Counted from the stretch's first letter, positions 1 through 10,706 are shown. The stretch is 64,000 bases of DNA from Pseudomonas sp. AN-1 (GCF_034057115.1 NZ_CP139195.1:3596001-3660000); one strand, 5' to 3'. Translations and numbers: made by a program. The notes: a model not told the origin generated them from the sequence alone.

Positions 1-1295
1 TGCAGGCCGTTGCCGAAGTCGAGCTGATCCTGCAGGTTGAGGGCCTGGCTGGTCACCCGTTCGTGGAAGTCGCTGCCCGAGCGGGCACCATCCGGGCGCG
101 GACGGCCGTAGACCGGCTGGTAGATGTCGATGGCGCTGCGCGGGCGGATCTCGGTAACCCGTTCGTTCTTGCGGAAGTTCTCGTACTCGCCGCCGATCAG
201 CAGGCGGTGCTCGATGCCGGCGAGATCCAGGCGGCCGTGCAGCTCCAGCTGGCTGATGCTGTCGTGCCAGGTGGTGTCGCGCTCGCGGAAGCGCCGGGTC
301 AGGGTGCGGCCGTCGGCGGCCAGGGACTGGTTCTCCGAGGCGAAGCCGGCGATGCGCCCGGTCTTGTAGTGGCTGGCCAGGCGCAGGTGCCAGTTGTCGT
401 CGAGCACATGTTCGAGGCTGGCCTGCAGCTGGTCGTTGTCGTTGTCGATGTGGCCGTCGCTTGGCTCGCCGAGGAAGGTCGAGCGCGACACGCTGCCCAG
501 CCGGCCGTTCGGCGCGACGATGCCGCGGTCGAACACCACGTTGCTGCGCGAGAACTCGCCCTCGACCAGCAGGCGGGTGTCGGCACCGAGCTGCCAGGCC
601 AGGCTGGGGGCGACGAACTGGCGGCTGTTGTCGACGTGATCGCGGAAGCTGCCGTTGTCCTCCACCGCCAGGTTGAGACGGCCGAGCAGATTGCCGGCCT
701 CGTCCAGCGGCGCGTTGGCGTCCAGGCTGGTGCGGTAGCGATCCCAGCTGCCGGCGCTGGTCTGCAGGCGGGCGAAGGTTTCGGCCTGTGGCTTCTTGGT
801 GACGATGTTCACCGTGCCGCCCGGGTCGCCGCGGCCGTAGAGGCTGGCGGCCGGCCCCTTGAGCACTTCGATGCGCTCGATGTTGGCGGCGTCCGGGGCG
901 CTGGGGTAGCCGCGGTTGGCGCTGAAGCCGTCCTTGTAGAACTCCGAGGTGGCGAAGCCGCGCACGCTGTACTCGTACAGGGTCAGACCGCCGAAGTTGT
1001 TCTGCCGGGCGACGCCGCCGGCGAAGTCCAGGGCGCGCTCCACGCTGGTGCTGTCGAGGTCGGCAAGCACCTGGGCGGGGATCACGCTGATCGCCTGGGG
1101 GATTTCCTCGATGGCGCTGTCGGTGCGCGTGGCGCTGGCCGAGCGGCCGGCGCGATAGCCCTGCACCGGGCCGTCGGCGGTTTCCCAGGTGTCCTCGATC
1201 GTCAGGCTGTCAAGCTCCAGTGGGGTGGCGGCGTGGACGGGGAGGGCGCTGGCGAACAGTGTCAGCAGCAGTCCGGCGCGTGGGGTGAACGGCAT
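1..1295 (-). CDS. TonB-dependent siderophore receptor, N-terminal part (cut by window edge)
   Basis: The N-terminal 431 residues of an outer-membrane TonB-dependent receptor are readable on the minus strand from an ATG at 1295; the rest runs off the left edge. A signal peptide (about residues 1-22, ending HAA) is followed by a plug domain with typical motifs: EEIPQAISVIP near residue 60, RGFATSEFYKDG, and IERIEVLKGPAASLYGRGDPGGTVN. The last belongs to the FhuA/FpvA/FoxA-like siderophore receptor group. The protein would take a ferric siderophore across the outer membrane using TonB energy; the ligand cannot be told. A near-consensus Fur box lies 35 bp upstream, so iron repression is expected. 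The family assignment is firm and the substrate is unknown. Confidence 0.9.
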   Translation of the reverse strand, partial: MPFTPRAGLLLTLFASALPVHAATPLELDSLTIEDTWETADGPVQGYRAGRSASATRTDSAIEEIPQAISVIPAQVLADLDSTSVERALDFAGGVARQNNFGGLTLYEYSVRGFATSEFYKDGFSANRGYPSAPDAANIERIEVLKGPAASLYGRGDPGGTVNIVTKKPQAETFARLQTSAGSWDRYRTSLDANAPLDEAGNLLGRLNLAVEDNGSFRDHVDNSRQFVAPSLAWQLGADTRLLVEGEFSRSNVVFDRGIVAPNGRLGSVSRSTFLGEPSDGHIDNDNDQLQASLEHVLDDNWHLRLASHYKTGRIAGFASENQSLAADGRTLTRRFRERDTTWHDSISQLELHGRLDLAGIEHRLLIGGEYENFRKNERVTEIRPRSAIDIYQPVYGRPRPDGARSGSDFHERVTSQALNLQDQLDFGNGL

Positions 1296-1329
1296 GGCGG
1301 TCTCTTTGGTGATGTAATAATGTATCTAA

Positions 1330-1344
1330 TGATAAATATTATCA
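1330..1344 (-). promoter_or_regulatory. Fur box upstream of the TonB receptor
   Basis: The 15-mer TGATAAATATTATCA is an inverted repeat (TGATAA/TTATCA) and matches the 7-1-7 Fur consensus TGATAATnATTATCA at all but one defined position. It lies in an AT-rich stretch 35 bp before the receptor start, where Fur-Fe(II) would block RNA polymerase. Binding is inferred from sequence. Confidence 0.8.
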
Positions 1345-1393
1345 AATAAAAGACAATGTCGATGTGCCGCTCCGCGCACCCTGCATCGCCGCT

Positions 1394-1410
1394 CTGGCGC
1401 GGAACTTGCT
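1394..1410 (+). promoter_or_regulatory. Sigma54-type -24/-12 element upstream of the activator gene
   Basis: CTGGCGCGGAACTTGCT fits the consensus TTGGCACGnnnnTTGCA with the essential GG and GC doublets correctly spaced by 10 bases. Transcription would start near 1422, leaving an untranslated leader of about 220 nt before the activator gene at 1646. This suggests the sigma54-dependent activator and the qhpFEG genes may be sigma54-transcribed and autoregulated. No clear copy of the TGTC...GAC sites seen at 10432-10539 was found just upstream, so the call is tentative. Confidence 0.5.
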
Positions 1411-1439
1411 GCAACTCGGGCAGTCCGGACGGCTACCGG

Positions 1440-1457
1440 GTTGACCTTTACGTCAAC
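1440..1457. promoter_or_regulatory. Inverted repeat in the 1345-1645 intergenic region (possible operator)
   Basis: GTTGAC and GTCAAC form a perfect 6-bp dyad around the spacer CTTTAC. It sits about 20-35 bases after the predicted start of the sigma54-type element at 1394. Its position and symmetry suit a repressor operator. It loosely resembles MerR-family operators such as LiuR-type sites, but no MerR gene is in the window. Nothing else recognisable is present between 1458 and 1645. Confidence 0.35.
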
Positions 1458-1645
1458 GGGGTGCCGTGCAATGCTGTCCGCCCGCTCCCCTGCGCCCAGC
1501 CGGCGCCGGGGGCGCAGTGAACGACGGCCATCCGCTCCCCGGGCGATGGTTTCCCCCGGCCACACCTGGTGCGCCGGCGGGTGGTTTCCACTCACTCCGG
1601 CGCCTGCCGGGGCGGGCTTCCGAGTCGTGATTCGCTGGAGTACCC

Positions 1646-3543
<1,898 letters not shown>

Positions 3544-3550
<7 letters not shown>

Positions 3551-5277
3551 GTCTGCTGGTCCGCCTGATCGACAGCCCCGACCGCGCGCTGCTGGAGCGT
3601 TCGCTGCGCTGGCTGTTTTCCTTCGTGCGTCCGCACGGGCGGGCCATCGCCGGCCTGCTCGGCCTGTCGCTGTGCGCTTCGCTGCTGGTGCTGGCGCAGC
3701 CCTGGCTGACCAAGACGCTGATCGACGAGGGCCTGCTGGCGCGCGACTTCGACCGCCTGCTGCAGGTGGCGCTGGCGATGATCGGCGTCGGCGTGCTCGG
3801 CACCCTGCTCGGCGGGATCAATCGCTACCTGCACACCCGGCTGTCCGGACGCATCCTGTTCGCCCTGCGCGACGCCCTGTACCGCCACCTGCAGGGCCTG
3901 CCGCCGACCTTCTACGCCAGGCGGCGGATCGGCGACCTGCTGTCGCGCCTCGACGGCGACGTCGCCGAGATCCAGCGCTTCGCCGTCGATGCGCTGTTCT
4001 CCGCGCTGTCCAGCGTTATCGGCCTGTGTGGGGCGGTGGCGCTGATGCTGGCGTTGTCCTGGCAGCTGTCGCTGCTGCTCGCCGTACTGGTGCCGCTGGA
4101 GGTGCTCTGGCTGCGCTGGATGCGGCGCAAGGTCGAGCGGCATAGCCGCGCGCTGCGCGAGCGTTCGGCGGACGTCTCCTCGTTCCTGGTCGAGACCCTG
4201 CCGGCGATGAAGTTCATCCAGGCCGCCGGCCAGCAGGAGCGCGAGGCGCAGCGCCTGGAACGTCTCGGTGCGGGCTACATGAGCCAGCTGCTGCGCCTGC
4301 AGGTCATCGAATTCTTCACCCACGCGGTGCCCGGCACCCTGACCTCGCTGTCGCGTGCCGCGGCCTTCATCGTCGGCGGCTACTGGGTGGTGCAGGGCAC
4401 CTGGCAGCTCGGCGCGCTGATCGCCTTCTCCACCTACCTGGGCATGGCGGTGGGCCCGGTGCAGAGCCTGCTCGGCCTGTACGTCGCCCTGCAGCGGATG
4501 ACCGTCAGCCTCGGCCGGGTCATGGAGCTGCGCGCCGAACCCTCGGTCATCCTCGCGCCGGCCACGCCGCGGCCGTTGCCCGCAGGCCCCGGCGAGCTGC
4601 GCCTGGAAGCGCTGTGGTTCCGTCACGACGGCCGCCAGGACGCCGTGCTGCGCGGCGCCAGCGCCTGCCTGCCCGGCGGGCTGAAGGTGGCGCTCAGCGG
4701 CCCCTCCGGGGTCGGCAAGTCGACCCTGATCGACCTGCTGCAGCGCTTCCACGACCCCGAGCGCGGCCGCATCCGGCTCGACGGCGTCGACCTGCGCGAG
4801 CTGGATCTGGCCGAGCTGCGCCGCGCCATCGCCGTGGTCAGCCAGGACATCGTGCTGTTTCGCGGCAGCCTGGCCGACAACCTGGCCTACGCCGCGCCGC
4901 AGGCCAGTCGCGCCGAGATCGAGCAGGTGGCGCAGCTGGCGCGCCTCGACGAGCTGCTCGCCAGCCTGCCGCAGGGCCTCGACAGCCCGCTCGGCGAGCG
5001 CGGCCAGCAGCTCTCCGGCGGCCAGAAGCAGCGCATCGCCATCGCCCGCGCGCTGCTCCAGCAGTCGCGCATCCTGGTCCTCGACGAGGCCACCTCGGCG
5101 GTCGACGAGGCCACCGAGCGCGAGGTGATCGCCTCCATCGACCAGCTGTTCGCCGGGCGCACGCGCATCCTGATCAGCCACCGCGCCTCGACCCTGGCCG
5201 AAGTCGACCTGCGCCTCGAGCTGGTCGACGGCCAGTTGCAGGCGCGCAGCGCGAAGGAGCTGGACCATGAAACCTGA
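3544..5277 (+). CDS. qhpF: QhpF, ABC exporter for the QHNDH gamma subunit
   Basis: A 577-aa half-transporter with an N-terminal six-helix exporter domain (about residues 30-320) and a C-terminal ATPase: Walker A SGPSGVGKST, signature LSGGQKQRIAIARALL, Walker B ILVLDEATSAVD, then an H-loop ISHRAS. The ATG at 3544 overlaps the activator stop; the gene overlaps qhpE by 11 nt. In characterised qhp systems QhpF is required for moving the crosslinked gamma subunit to the periplasm, because that subunit has no Sec or Tat signal. Its position between regulator and protease supports this role rather than lipid or drug export. Confidence 0.85.
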
Positions 5278-5941
5278 GTTGCTGGTTGGTGTAGTCGACA
5301 GCGGCCACGCGCCGCACCAGGCCGCCTTGGTGCACGCCGCACGGGCCTTCCGTTTGGACGGCGAAACGCTGCGCGAGGAGCCGGCACAGGCCGACCGCCT
5401 TGGCCACGGCACGGCGGTGGTCGAGGCGCTGGCGCTGCAACCGGGCGTGGTGCGCGGCTGTGTCGCCCAGGTATTCGCCGAGCGCTGGCAGACCAGCCCG
5501 CTGCAGGTCGCCGCCGCGGTGCACTGGCTGGTCGAGCAGGGCGTGGCGCTGATCAACCTCAGCCTCGGTCTGCGCCACGACCGCCCGCTGCTGCGCGAAG
5601 CCTGCGAGCGCGCGCTGGCCGCCGGGGTGGTGCTGTGCGCGGCCAGTCCGGCACAGGGCGAGGCGGTGTATCCGGCCAGCTACCCGGGCGTGCTGCGCAT
5701 CAGCGGCGATGCACGCTGCGCGCCGGGGCAGTGGTCCTGGCTGGGCAGTGCCCAGGCCGACTTCGGCGCGCCGGTGAGCGCCGGCGGCCTGGCCGGTGCC
5801 AGCCTGGCCTGCGCCAACTTCAGCGGGCAGATCGCCCGCTACCTGCACGCCCATCCGGGCAGCGACCGCGCGGCGCTGCTCGATCATCTGCGCGGCGGCG
5901 CGGCGTTCGTCGGCCCGGAGCGGCGCGGGAGGCCAGCATGA
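5267..5941 (+). CDS. qhpE: QhpE, subtilisin-like leader protease of QHNDH gamma subunit
   Basis: A 224-aa subtilase-fold protein, much shorter than secreted subtilisins and without signal peptide, so it is cytoplasmic. The triad is visible as Asp11 (VVDSGH), His47 (LGHGTAV) and Ser179 (LAGASLACANFSG). QhpE of Paracoccus removes the 28-residue leader of QhpC after thioether formation; the leader is present in qhpC of this window. Start and stop overlap both neighbours (11 nt with qhpF, ATGA with qhpG), indicating translational coupling. Confidence 0.87.
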   Translation: MKPELLVGVVDSGHAPHQAALVHAARAFRLDGETLREEPAQADRLGHGTAVVEALALQPGVVRGCVAQVFAERWQTSPLQVAAAVHWLVEQGVALINLSLGLRHDRPLLREACERALAAGVVLCAASPAQGEAVYPASYPGVLRISGDARCAPGQWSWLGSAQADFGAPVSAGGLAGASLACANFSGQIARYLHAHPGSDRAALLDHLRGGAAFVGPERRGRPA

Positions 5942-7254
5942 ATTCAACGACCATCGCGGTGCTCGGCGCCGGCCCGGCCGGCGTGGCGGTGGCCATCGGC
6001 CTGCGCCGCCTCGGCTTCGAGGTGTGCGTGATCGGCGAGTGGCGGCGCTTCGCCGCGGTGGAGGGCGTCTCGGCACGGGTGCTCGACGGCCTGCGCCAGG
6101 CCGGCCTGCAGCACGCGCTGGCCTGCGCCGACCTGGCCTCGCCGCGGCGGGTGCTGTGGAACGGTACGGAGAGCGCGCTCAACCAGGAATTCCTCCTCGA
6201 CCGCCCGCGCTTCGACGCCGCGCTGCGCGAGGACCTGCGCGCGGCCGGCGTGCCGCTGTTCGAGGCTCGGGTGCGCGAGCTGCACAGCGACGCGAGCGGC
6301 CACCGCCTGCTGCTGGAAGGCAGCGGCGGCGAGCAGCAACTGCAGGCGCAGTTCCTGGTCGAGGCGCGCGGCCGCCAGGCGCCGCTCGGCAGCCGCCGCC
6401 AGCGCGGCCCGGAGACGGTCAGCCTGCTCAACCAGTGGCAGGAGGAACCGGGGCGCGGCGGCTCAGCGGTGGAGAGCCTGCCGGACGGCTGGGCGTGGAT
6501 GGCGCGTCTGGCCGACGGCCGCTGCTACTGGCAGATCACCCTGGGCGCGGCCAGCGGTGCGCTGCCGGCGCGCGATGCCCTGCCGCAATGGTGCGCGCAG
6601 CGCCGGGCGCAGTCGGTGCGGGTCGCCGAGCTGTTCGGCGCCGAGGCGCTGCAGCCGGCCGCCCTGCACGCGCGCAGCAGCACGGCGATCCTCGCCCTGG
6701 AGACCGGCGGCGCCAACTGGCTGCGGGTCGGCGATGCGGCGATGGCGGTCGATCCGCTGTCCGGCAACGGCATCTTCCAGGCGCTGTCCTCGGCGCTGCA
6801 GGCGCCGGCGGTGATCAACACCCTGCTCACCCGTCCCGAGCGCGCCGGGCTGGCGCTGGCCTTCCACCAGCGCCGCGTCGAGCAGCTGTTCCAGCGCTTC
6901 GCCCGCACCGGCCGCGACTTCTATGCACTCGAAGAACGTTGGACGGAGCAGCCGTTCTGGGCGGCGCGGTCCAACTGGCCGGACAGGGAACCGCTGCACG
7001 CGCCGGCCGACTTTGCCAGCCTCAGGGTGGAACGCGCGCCGGTGCTGCGCGACAACCTGGTGGCCGAGGCCGAGGTGGTGGTCAGCGCCGACCAGCCGCT
7101 GGGCATCTGGCACCTGCAGGGCATCGAGCTGGCGCCGCGCCTGCGCCGCCTGCAGGCCGGCGAGCCGCTCGCCCAGATGGCTGCCGACCTGCCTGCGCCG
7201 CAGCAGGCGATGCTGCGTGGCTGGTTGCACAGTCAGGGCTATTCGGGGGCGTAG
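5938..7254 (+). CDS. qhpG: QhpG, FAD-dependent monooxygenase for CTQ formation
   Basis: A 438-aa flavoprotein. The Rossmann motif AVLGAGPAGVAVAIGLRRLGFEV opens the protein, and the second flavin motif GDAAMAVDPLSGNGIFQAL lies near residue 265-290, as in tryptophan-halogenase or PHBH-like monooxygenases. In the characterised pathway QhpG adds two oxygens to the precursor tryptophan of the crosslinked gamma subunit, giving the quinone of cysteine tryptophylquinone. It starts within the qhpE stop codon and is the last gene of this unit. The opposite-strand barrel gene follows tail-to-tail. Confidence 0.87.
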   Translation: MNSTTIAVLGAGPAGVAVAIGLRRLGFEVCVIGEWRRFAAVEGVSARVLDGLRQAGLQHALACADLASPRRVLWNGTESALNQEFLLDRPRFDAALREDLRAAGVPLFEARVRELHSDASGHRLLLEGSGGEQQLQAQFLVEARGRQAPLGSRRQRGPETVSLLNQWQEEPGRGGSAVESLPDGWAWMARLADGRCYWQITLGAASGALPARDALPQWCAQRRAQSVRVAELFGAEALQPAALHARSSTAILALETGGANWLRVGDAAMAVDPLSGNGIFQALSSALQAPAVINTLLTRPERAGLALAFHQRRVEQLFQRFARTGRDFYALEERWTEQPFWAARSNWPDREPLHAPADFASLRVERAPVLRDNLVAEAEVVVSADQPLGIWHLQGIELAPRLRRLQAGEPLAQMAADLPAPQQAMLRGWLHSQGYSGA

Positions 7255-7357
7255 GGCGGGGGCGTATGGGCAACTCGCGCAGCGATTGCCCACCGGGCAG
7301 CTTGCACCCGCAGCGGCGGTAGAGGATCGCCGCGCGAGTCTTCTTATGCCGTCGGCA

Positions 7358-7397
7358 AAAAAATGCCGGGCCGCCCGTTGCCCCGGGCGGTCCGGCC
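7358..7397 (-). terminator. Rho-independent terminator of the ALDH-barrel protein unit
   Basis: A 13-bp stem (GCCGGGCCGCCCG, one wobble pair) with a short loop is followed on the minus strand by seven consecutive T residues (A-run 7358-7364). It lies just after the stop of the barrel protein gene at 7413. Confidence 0.8.
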
Positions 7398-7412
7398 AGG
7401 GAGGGTGACCGG

Positions 7413-8759
7413 TCAGAAGAAGGTGGCGAAGACCAGCTGGCTGTACAGGTTGGTGTCGTCGCCGCCGAGCTGGGTGCCGCCCTCGGCGGCGCTGCGCTCG
7501 GGCCGGTAGAGGCCCAGCACCGGGCTGATCAGCAGGTGGTCGTTGACCATCCACTCGATGTACAGGTCCAGCTCGCGGCCGCCGAGGTTGCCGAGGTCGG
7601 TGTCGAGGGTGTCGAAGTCGAAGTACAGCGCACCGACGGTCAGGTTCTCCACGGGCGTGGCCTTGAGGCCGAGGTGGTGGACGCGGGAGTTGCTGTTGAA
7701 CGGGCCGGCGTAGTTGGCCGCCACCTCGCCCTGGAACCAGGTGCCGTAGCCGCGGCTCAGGCCGTAGAACAGCGGGTCGAAGGCCTCGGAGAAGCGGCTG
7801 TAGCGGTAGGTGGCAGTCGGTGTCCAGGGCAGGGCGGCGAAGGTCCAGCTGCCTTCCAGGTACCAGGCGTTCTCGGTGCCGCTGTCCTTGTCCTGGCTGG
7901 CGTACTCGAAGGCCAGGTTGAGGTTCTCCACGCCCAGCCCGCCCGCGCCGCGCAGGCTGACGGTGTCCATGCCGTCGCGCTCGGCCTGGGCTGCACTGGC
8001 GAAACGCTCGTTGACGTCGAGGCCGCGGATCCAGGTCAGCCCCAGGGTGCCCGCTTCGGCGACGTGCTCGAAGGTGGCGATGGCCAGCTCGGTCTCGGCC
8101 TGGGCGCGGTTGTCGGATTTCAGCCAGATCAGGTCGCCGCGCAGGCCCTGCTCGCCGCCCAGGCGCAGCACGGCGGTCTGGTCGAAGGCCTTGCGCGCCG
8201 CCAGGTAGTAGGCGCCGCCGCGGTCGTAGTCGGCGCCGAGGTCGACGTCGCCGAAGTTCAGCGAGTCGCCGTTGACCAGGAAGCCGTCGCCGACGCTGAG
8301 GTTCTGCCGGCCGAAGGAGAGGTCCACGCCGTTCTCGCCTAGCGCCGGGAACAGGTCGCCGGAGCGCCAGCCCAGGTAGGCGTCCTCGACGTCGGTCATG
8401 CGCTCGCTGCCCAGGGTGAAGCCGGCGGCGTCGCCGTCGCCCCAGGTGCCGGAGCTGAGCAGGTTGAGCGCGCCGTACAGGCTGCCGGCGCCGCCCAGGG
8501 CCTGGCTGCCGCTCAGGCCGTACTTGACGTAGCCCTCGCGCCAGCTCGAGCTGCCGGCGCTGCGGTTGCCGAAGCCGAGCTCGTAGCTCTCCTCGCTGTG
8601 CATCAGGCCGAACACCGCCTCGAGGTCGGCGTTGAGTACGCTGCCGTCCCGGTTGTACAGCTCGTAGGCGCTGGCCGGGACGGCGGCCAGGGCGGCGACG
8701 GCGCTCGCCAGCGCCACGGCCAGGGGTGCGCGTGGCGCGCGATGGATGGTTCGCTGCAT
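7413..8759 (-). CDS. Outer-membrane beta-barrel porin-like protein
   Basis: A 448-aa protein with a signal peptide (about residues 1-31, ending VPASA), alternating aromatic/polar strands and a C-terminal phenylalanine (FATFF) as recognised by the BAM machinery. It resembles alginate-export/porin-type barrels. The ATG at 8759 is chosen because GGAG lies 7-8 bases upstream; an in-frame ATG at 8771 overlaps that ribosome site. Only 55 bp separate it from the upstream aldehyde dehydrogenase, so both are probably one transcript under the promoter at 10342-10358. It may admit amines or release products; the substrate is unknown. Confidence 0.75.
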   Translation of the reverse strand: MQRTIHRAPRAPLAVALASAVAALAAVPASAYELYNRDGSVLNADLEAVFGLMHSEESYELGFGNRSAGSSSWREGYVKYGLSGSQALGGAGSLYGALNLLSSGTWGDGDAAGFTLGSERMTDVEDAYLGWRSGDLFPALGENGVDLSFGRQNLSVGDGFLVNGDSLNFGDVDLGADYDRGGAYYLAARKAFDQTAVLRLGGEQGLRGDLIWLKSDNRAQAETELAIATFEHVAEAGTLGLTWIRGLDVNERFASAAQAERDGMDTVSLRGAGGLGVENLNLAFEYASQDKDSGTENAWYLEGSWTFAALPWTPTATYRYSRFSEAFDPLFYGLSRGYGTWFQGEVAANYAGPFNSNSRVHHLGLKATPVENLTVGALYFDFDTLDTDLGNLGGRELDLYIEWMVNDHLLISPVLGLYRPERSAAEGGTQLGGDDTNLYSQLVFATFF

Positions 8760-8814
8760 GGGCAACTCCATTTGGTCGATGGAGCGGCCGGTCGGGTGCC
8801 GGCCGCCGAGGGAT

Positions 8815-10308
8815 TCACAGGCGCATCAGCACCGACTTCAGCTCGGTGTAGTGCTCGATGGCCGCCGCGCCCATCTCGCGGCCGAGGCCGGACATCTTGT
8901 AGCCGCCGAACGGCAGCGCCGGGTCGAGGGCGCTGTGGCAGTTGACCCACACCGAGCCGGACTTGATGCGCGGCACCAGGCGGTGCACGGCGGCCAGGTC
9001 GTTGGACCAGATGCTGGCGCCCAGGCCGTAGGGGTTGTCATTGGCCAGCTTGACCACCTCGTCGATCTCGTCGAAGGGCATCGCCACCAGCACCGGGCCG
9101 AAGATCTCCTCCTGCACCAGGCGGTGCTGCTGGTCGACGTCGACGATCACCGTCGGCTGCACGAAGAAGCCGGGGCCGAAGCGCTCGCCGCCGCAGGCGA
9201 CGGTGGCGCCCAGCTCGCGGCCGAGCTGGATGTAGTCGTGCACGCGCTGCTGCTGGCGCGCCGAGATCAGCGGGCCCATGTCGACGCTGGCGTCCAGGCC
9301 GTTGCCGAGCTTCATGCCGTTGGCGATGCCGGCGATGTCGGCCACCACGTTGTCGAAGTGCTTGCGCTGCACGTACAGGCGCGAGCCGGCGCAGCACACC
9401 TGGCCCTGGTTGAAGAAGATCGCCCCGGCGGCGCCGGCGGCGGCCTGCTGCAGGTCGGCGTCGGCCAGCACGATGGTCGGCGACTTGCCGCCCAGCTCCA
9501 GGGTCACCCGGGTCATGGAGTCCATGGCGGCCTTGCCGATCTGCTTGCCGACCTCGGTGGAGCCGGTGAAGGTCAGCTTGTCGACGCCCGGGTGGCGGGT
9601 CAGCGCGGCGCCGGCCTGCGCCCCCGTGCCGCTGACCACGTTGAACACGCCCTCCGGGTAGCCGGCCTCGAGCACCAGTTCGGCCAGCTTGAAGGCCGAC
9701 AGCGGCGTCTCGTCGGCCGGCTTGAGCACCACGGTGCAGCCGGTGGCCAGCGCCGGGCCGAGCTTCCAGCAGGCCAAGAGCAGCGGGAAGTTCCACGCGA
9801 CTATGGCGCCGACCACGCCGACCGCCTCGCGGCGGATGTAGCCGTGGAACTGGTCATCGGGCATCAGCGGCATCGACACGTCGACGGTGCTGCCCTCGAT
9901 CTTGGTCGCCCAGCCGGCCATGTAGCGCAGGAAGTCGATGGCCAGCTGCACGTCCATCACCCGCGCCACCGCGGCGCTCTTGCCGTTGTTCAGGCACTCC
10001 AGCTCGGCGAGTACCTGGGCGTCGCGCTCCATCAGCTCGGCCAGGCGCCACAGCAGGTTCTGCCGCTCGCGCGGGCGCATGCGGCTCCACGGCGAGTCGT
10101 CGAAGGCGCGGCGGGCGGCCTGCACGGCCAGCTCGATGTCCTCGGCGCCGCCCGCCGGCACCTGGCACAGCGGCTCGCCGCTGGCCGGGTTGTACACCGG
10201 CATGCGCGCGCCGGCGATGGCGTCGACCCATTCGGCGCCGATCAGCATCCGCTGCGGGCGGTCGAGGAATTCGCGGGTACGGGGATGGATGGGCAGGGAA
10301 GCGGACAT
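8815..10308 (-). CDS. NAD(P)-dependent aldehyde dehydrogenase (phenylacetaldehyde dehydrogenase-like)
   Basis: A 497-aa class 1/2-type aldehyde dehydrogenase. Visible motifs are the cofactor-binding FTGSTEVGKQIG, the general-base region LELGGKSP and the catalytic cysteine in NQGQVCCAGSR (Cys305). It would oxidise the aldehyde made by the adjacent amine dehydrogenases, for example phenylacetaldehyde to phenylacetate as FeaB/PeaE-type enzymes do. Start ATG 10308 follows AGAGG. A sigma54-like promoter 34-50 bp upstream, divergent from that of qhpA, suggests co-induction with QHNDH. Substrate is inferred from context. Confidence 0.88.
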   Translation of the reverse strand: MSASLPIHPRTREFLDRPQRMLIGAEWVDAIAGARMPVYNPASGEPLCQVPAGGAEDIELAVQAARRAFDDSPWSRMRPRERQNLLWRLAELMERDAQVLAELECLNNGKSAAVARVMDVQLAIDFLRYMAGWATKIEGSTVDVSMPLMPDDQFHGYIRREAVGVVGAIVAWNFPLLLACWKLGPALATGCTVVLKPADETPLSAFKLAELVLEAGYPEGVFNVVSGTGAQAGAALTRHPGVDKLTFTGSTEVGKQIGKAAMDSMTRVTLELGGKSPTIVLADADLQQAAAGAAGAIFFNQGQVCCAGSRLYVQRKHFDNVVADIAGIANGMKLGNGLDASVDMGPLISARQQQRVHDYIQLGRELGATVACGGERFGPGFFVQPTVIVDVDQQHRLVQEEIFGPVLVAMPFDEIDEVVKLANDNPYGLGASIWSNDLAAVHRLVPRIKSGSVWVNCHSALDPALPFGGYKMSGLGREMGAAAIEHYTELKSVLMRL

Positions 10309-10341
10309 GGGGGGACCTCTCGGGTTGTTTGCCCATCCCGG

Positions 10342-10358
10342 TACAACCGCCGTGCCAA
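10342..10358 (-). promoter_or_regulatory. Sigma54-like promoter of the aldehyde dehydrogenase unit
   Basis: On the minus strand TTGGCACGGCGGTTGTA matches TTGGCACGnnnnTTGCA in all defined bases except one (GT in place of GC at -12), with correct spacing. Transcription would begin near 10330, about 22 nt before the start codon at 10308. Confidence 0.65.
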
Positions 10359-10431
10359 CTCGCTTGTTTAACTTAAGTAACTGAAATAAATGGGATTTTT
10401 TCAGGATTACGGCGGCAGCGGGGCATCCGTC

Positions 10432-10539
10432 TGTCGCAGTTTGAGACGCCGCGCCACGGCGTTGCGACAGTCGCCGCCGGCCCTGCTGCCGGGCGTCGCG
10501 CGGCTGTCTCAGTTTGCAACCGCTGTCTCGAAATGTGAC
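10432..10539. promoter_or_regulatory. Cluster of upstream activator sites between two divergent sigma54 promoters
   Basis: Three direct 16-base copies are seen: TGTCGCAGTTTGAGAC (10432-10447), TGTCTCAGTTTGCAAC (10505-10520) and TGTCTCGAAATGTGAC (10524-10539). A half-like inverse copy, GTTGCGACAG, lies at 10461-10470. Each is an imperfect dyad of TGTC...GAC type. They lie about 100-215 bp upstream of the predicted starts of both divergent promoters, the usual enhancer distance for sigma54 activators. The activator encoded at 1646-3550 is the obvious candidate to bind them. The rest of the 10309-10706 intergenic region shows no gene. Confidence 0.6.
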
Positions 10540-10618
10540 GCCGCGGCTGTTTCCCCGGCCTCGCCAGGAGGCCGAAAAAAGACGCCATCCCGTTGTTTTA
10601 AAAAGGCTTTCCGATGAA

Positions 10619-10634
10619 TGGCACGCAATGTGTA
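10619..10634 (+). promoter_or_regulatory. Sigma54-like promoter of qhpADCB
   Basis: TGGCACGCAATGTGTA has a perfect -24 block (TGGCACG) and a degenerate -12 block (GTGTA instead of TTGCA). The same GT substitution occurs at -12 of the divergent promoter at 10342. The predicted start near 10645 leaves a leader of about 60 nt before qhpA. Confidence 0.5.
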
Positions 10635-10706
10635 TCGGTCCGTCGCAGGGGCGCATCCGCCGTGCCGCGGTGCCGATCAGAACAACAGCGAGGAGAGCCG
10701 ATATCC

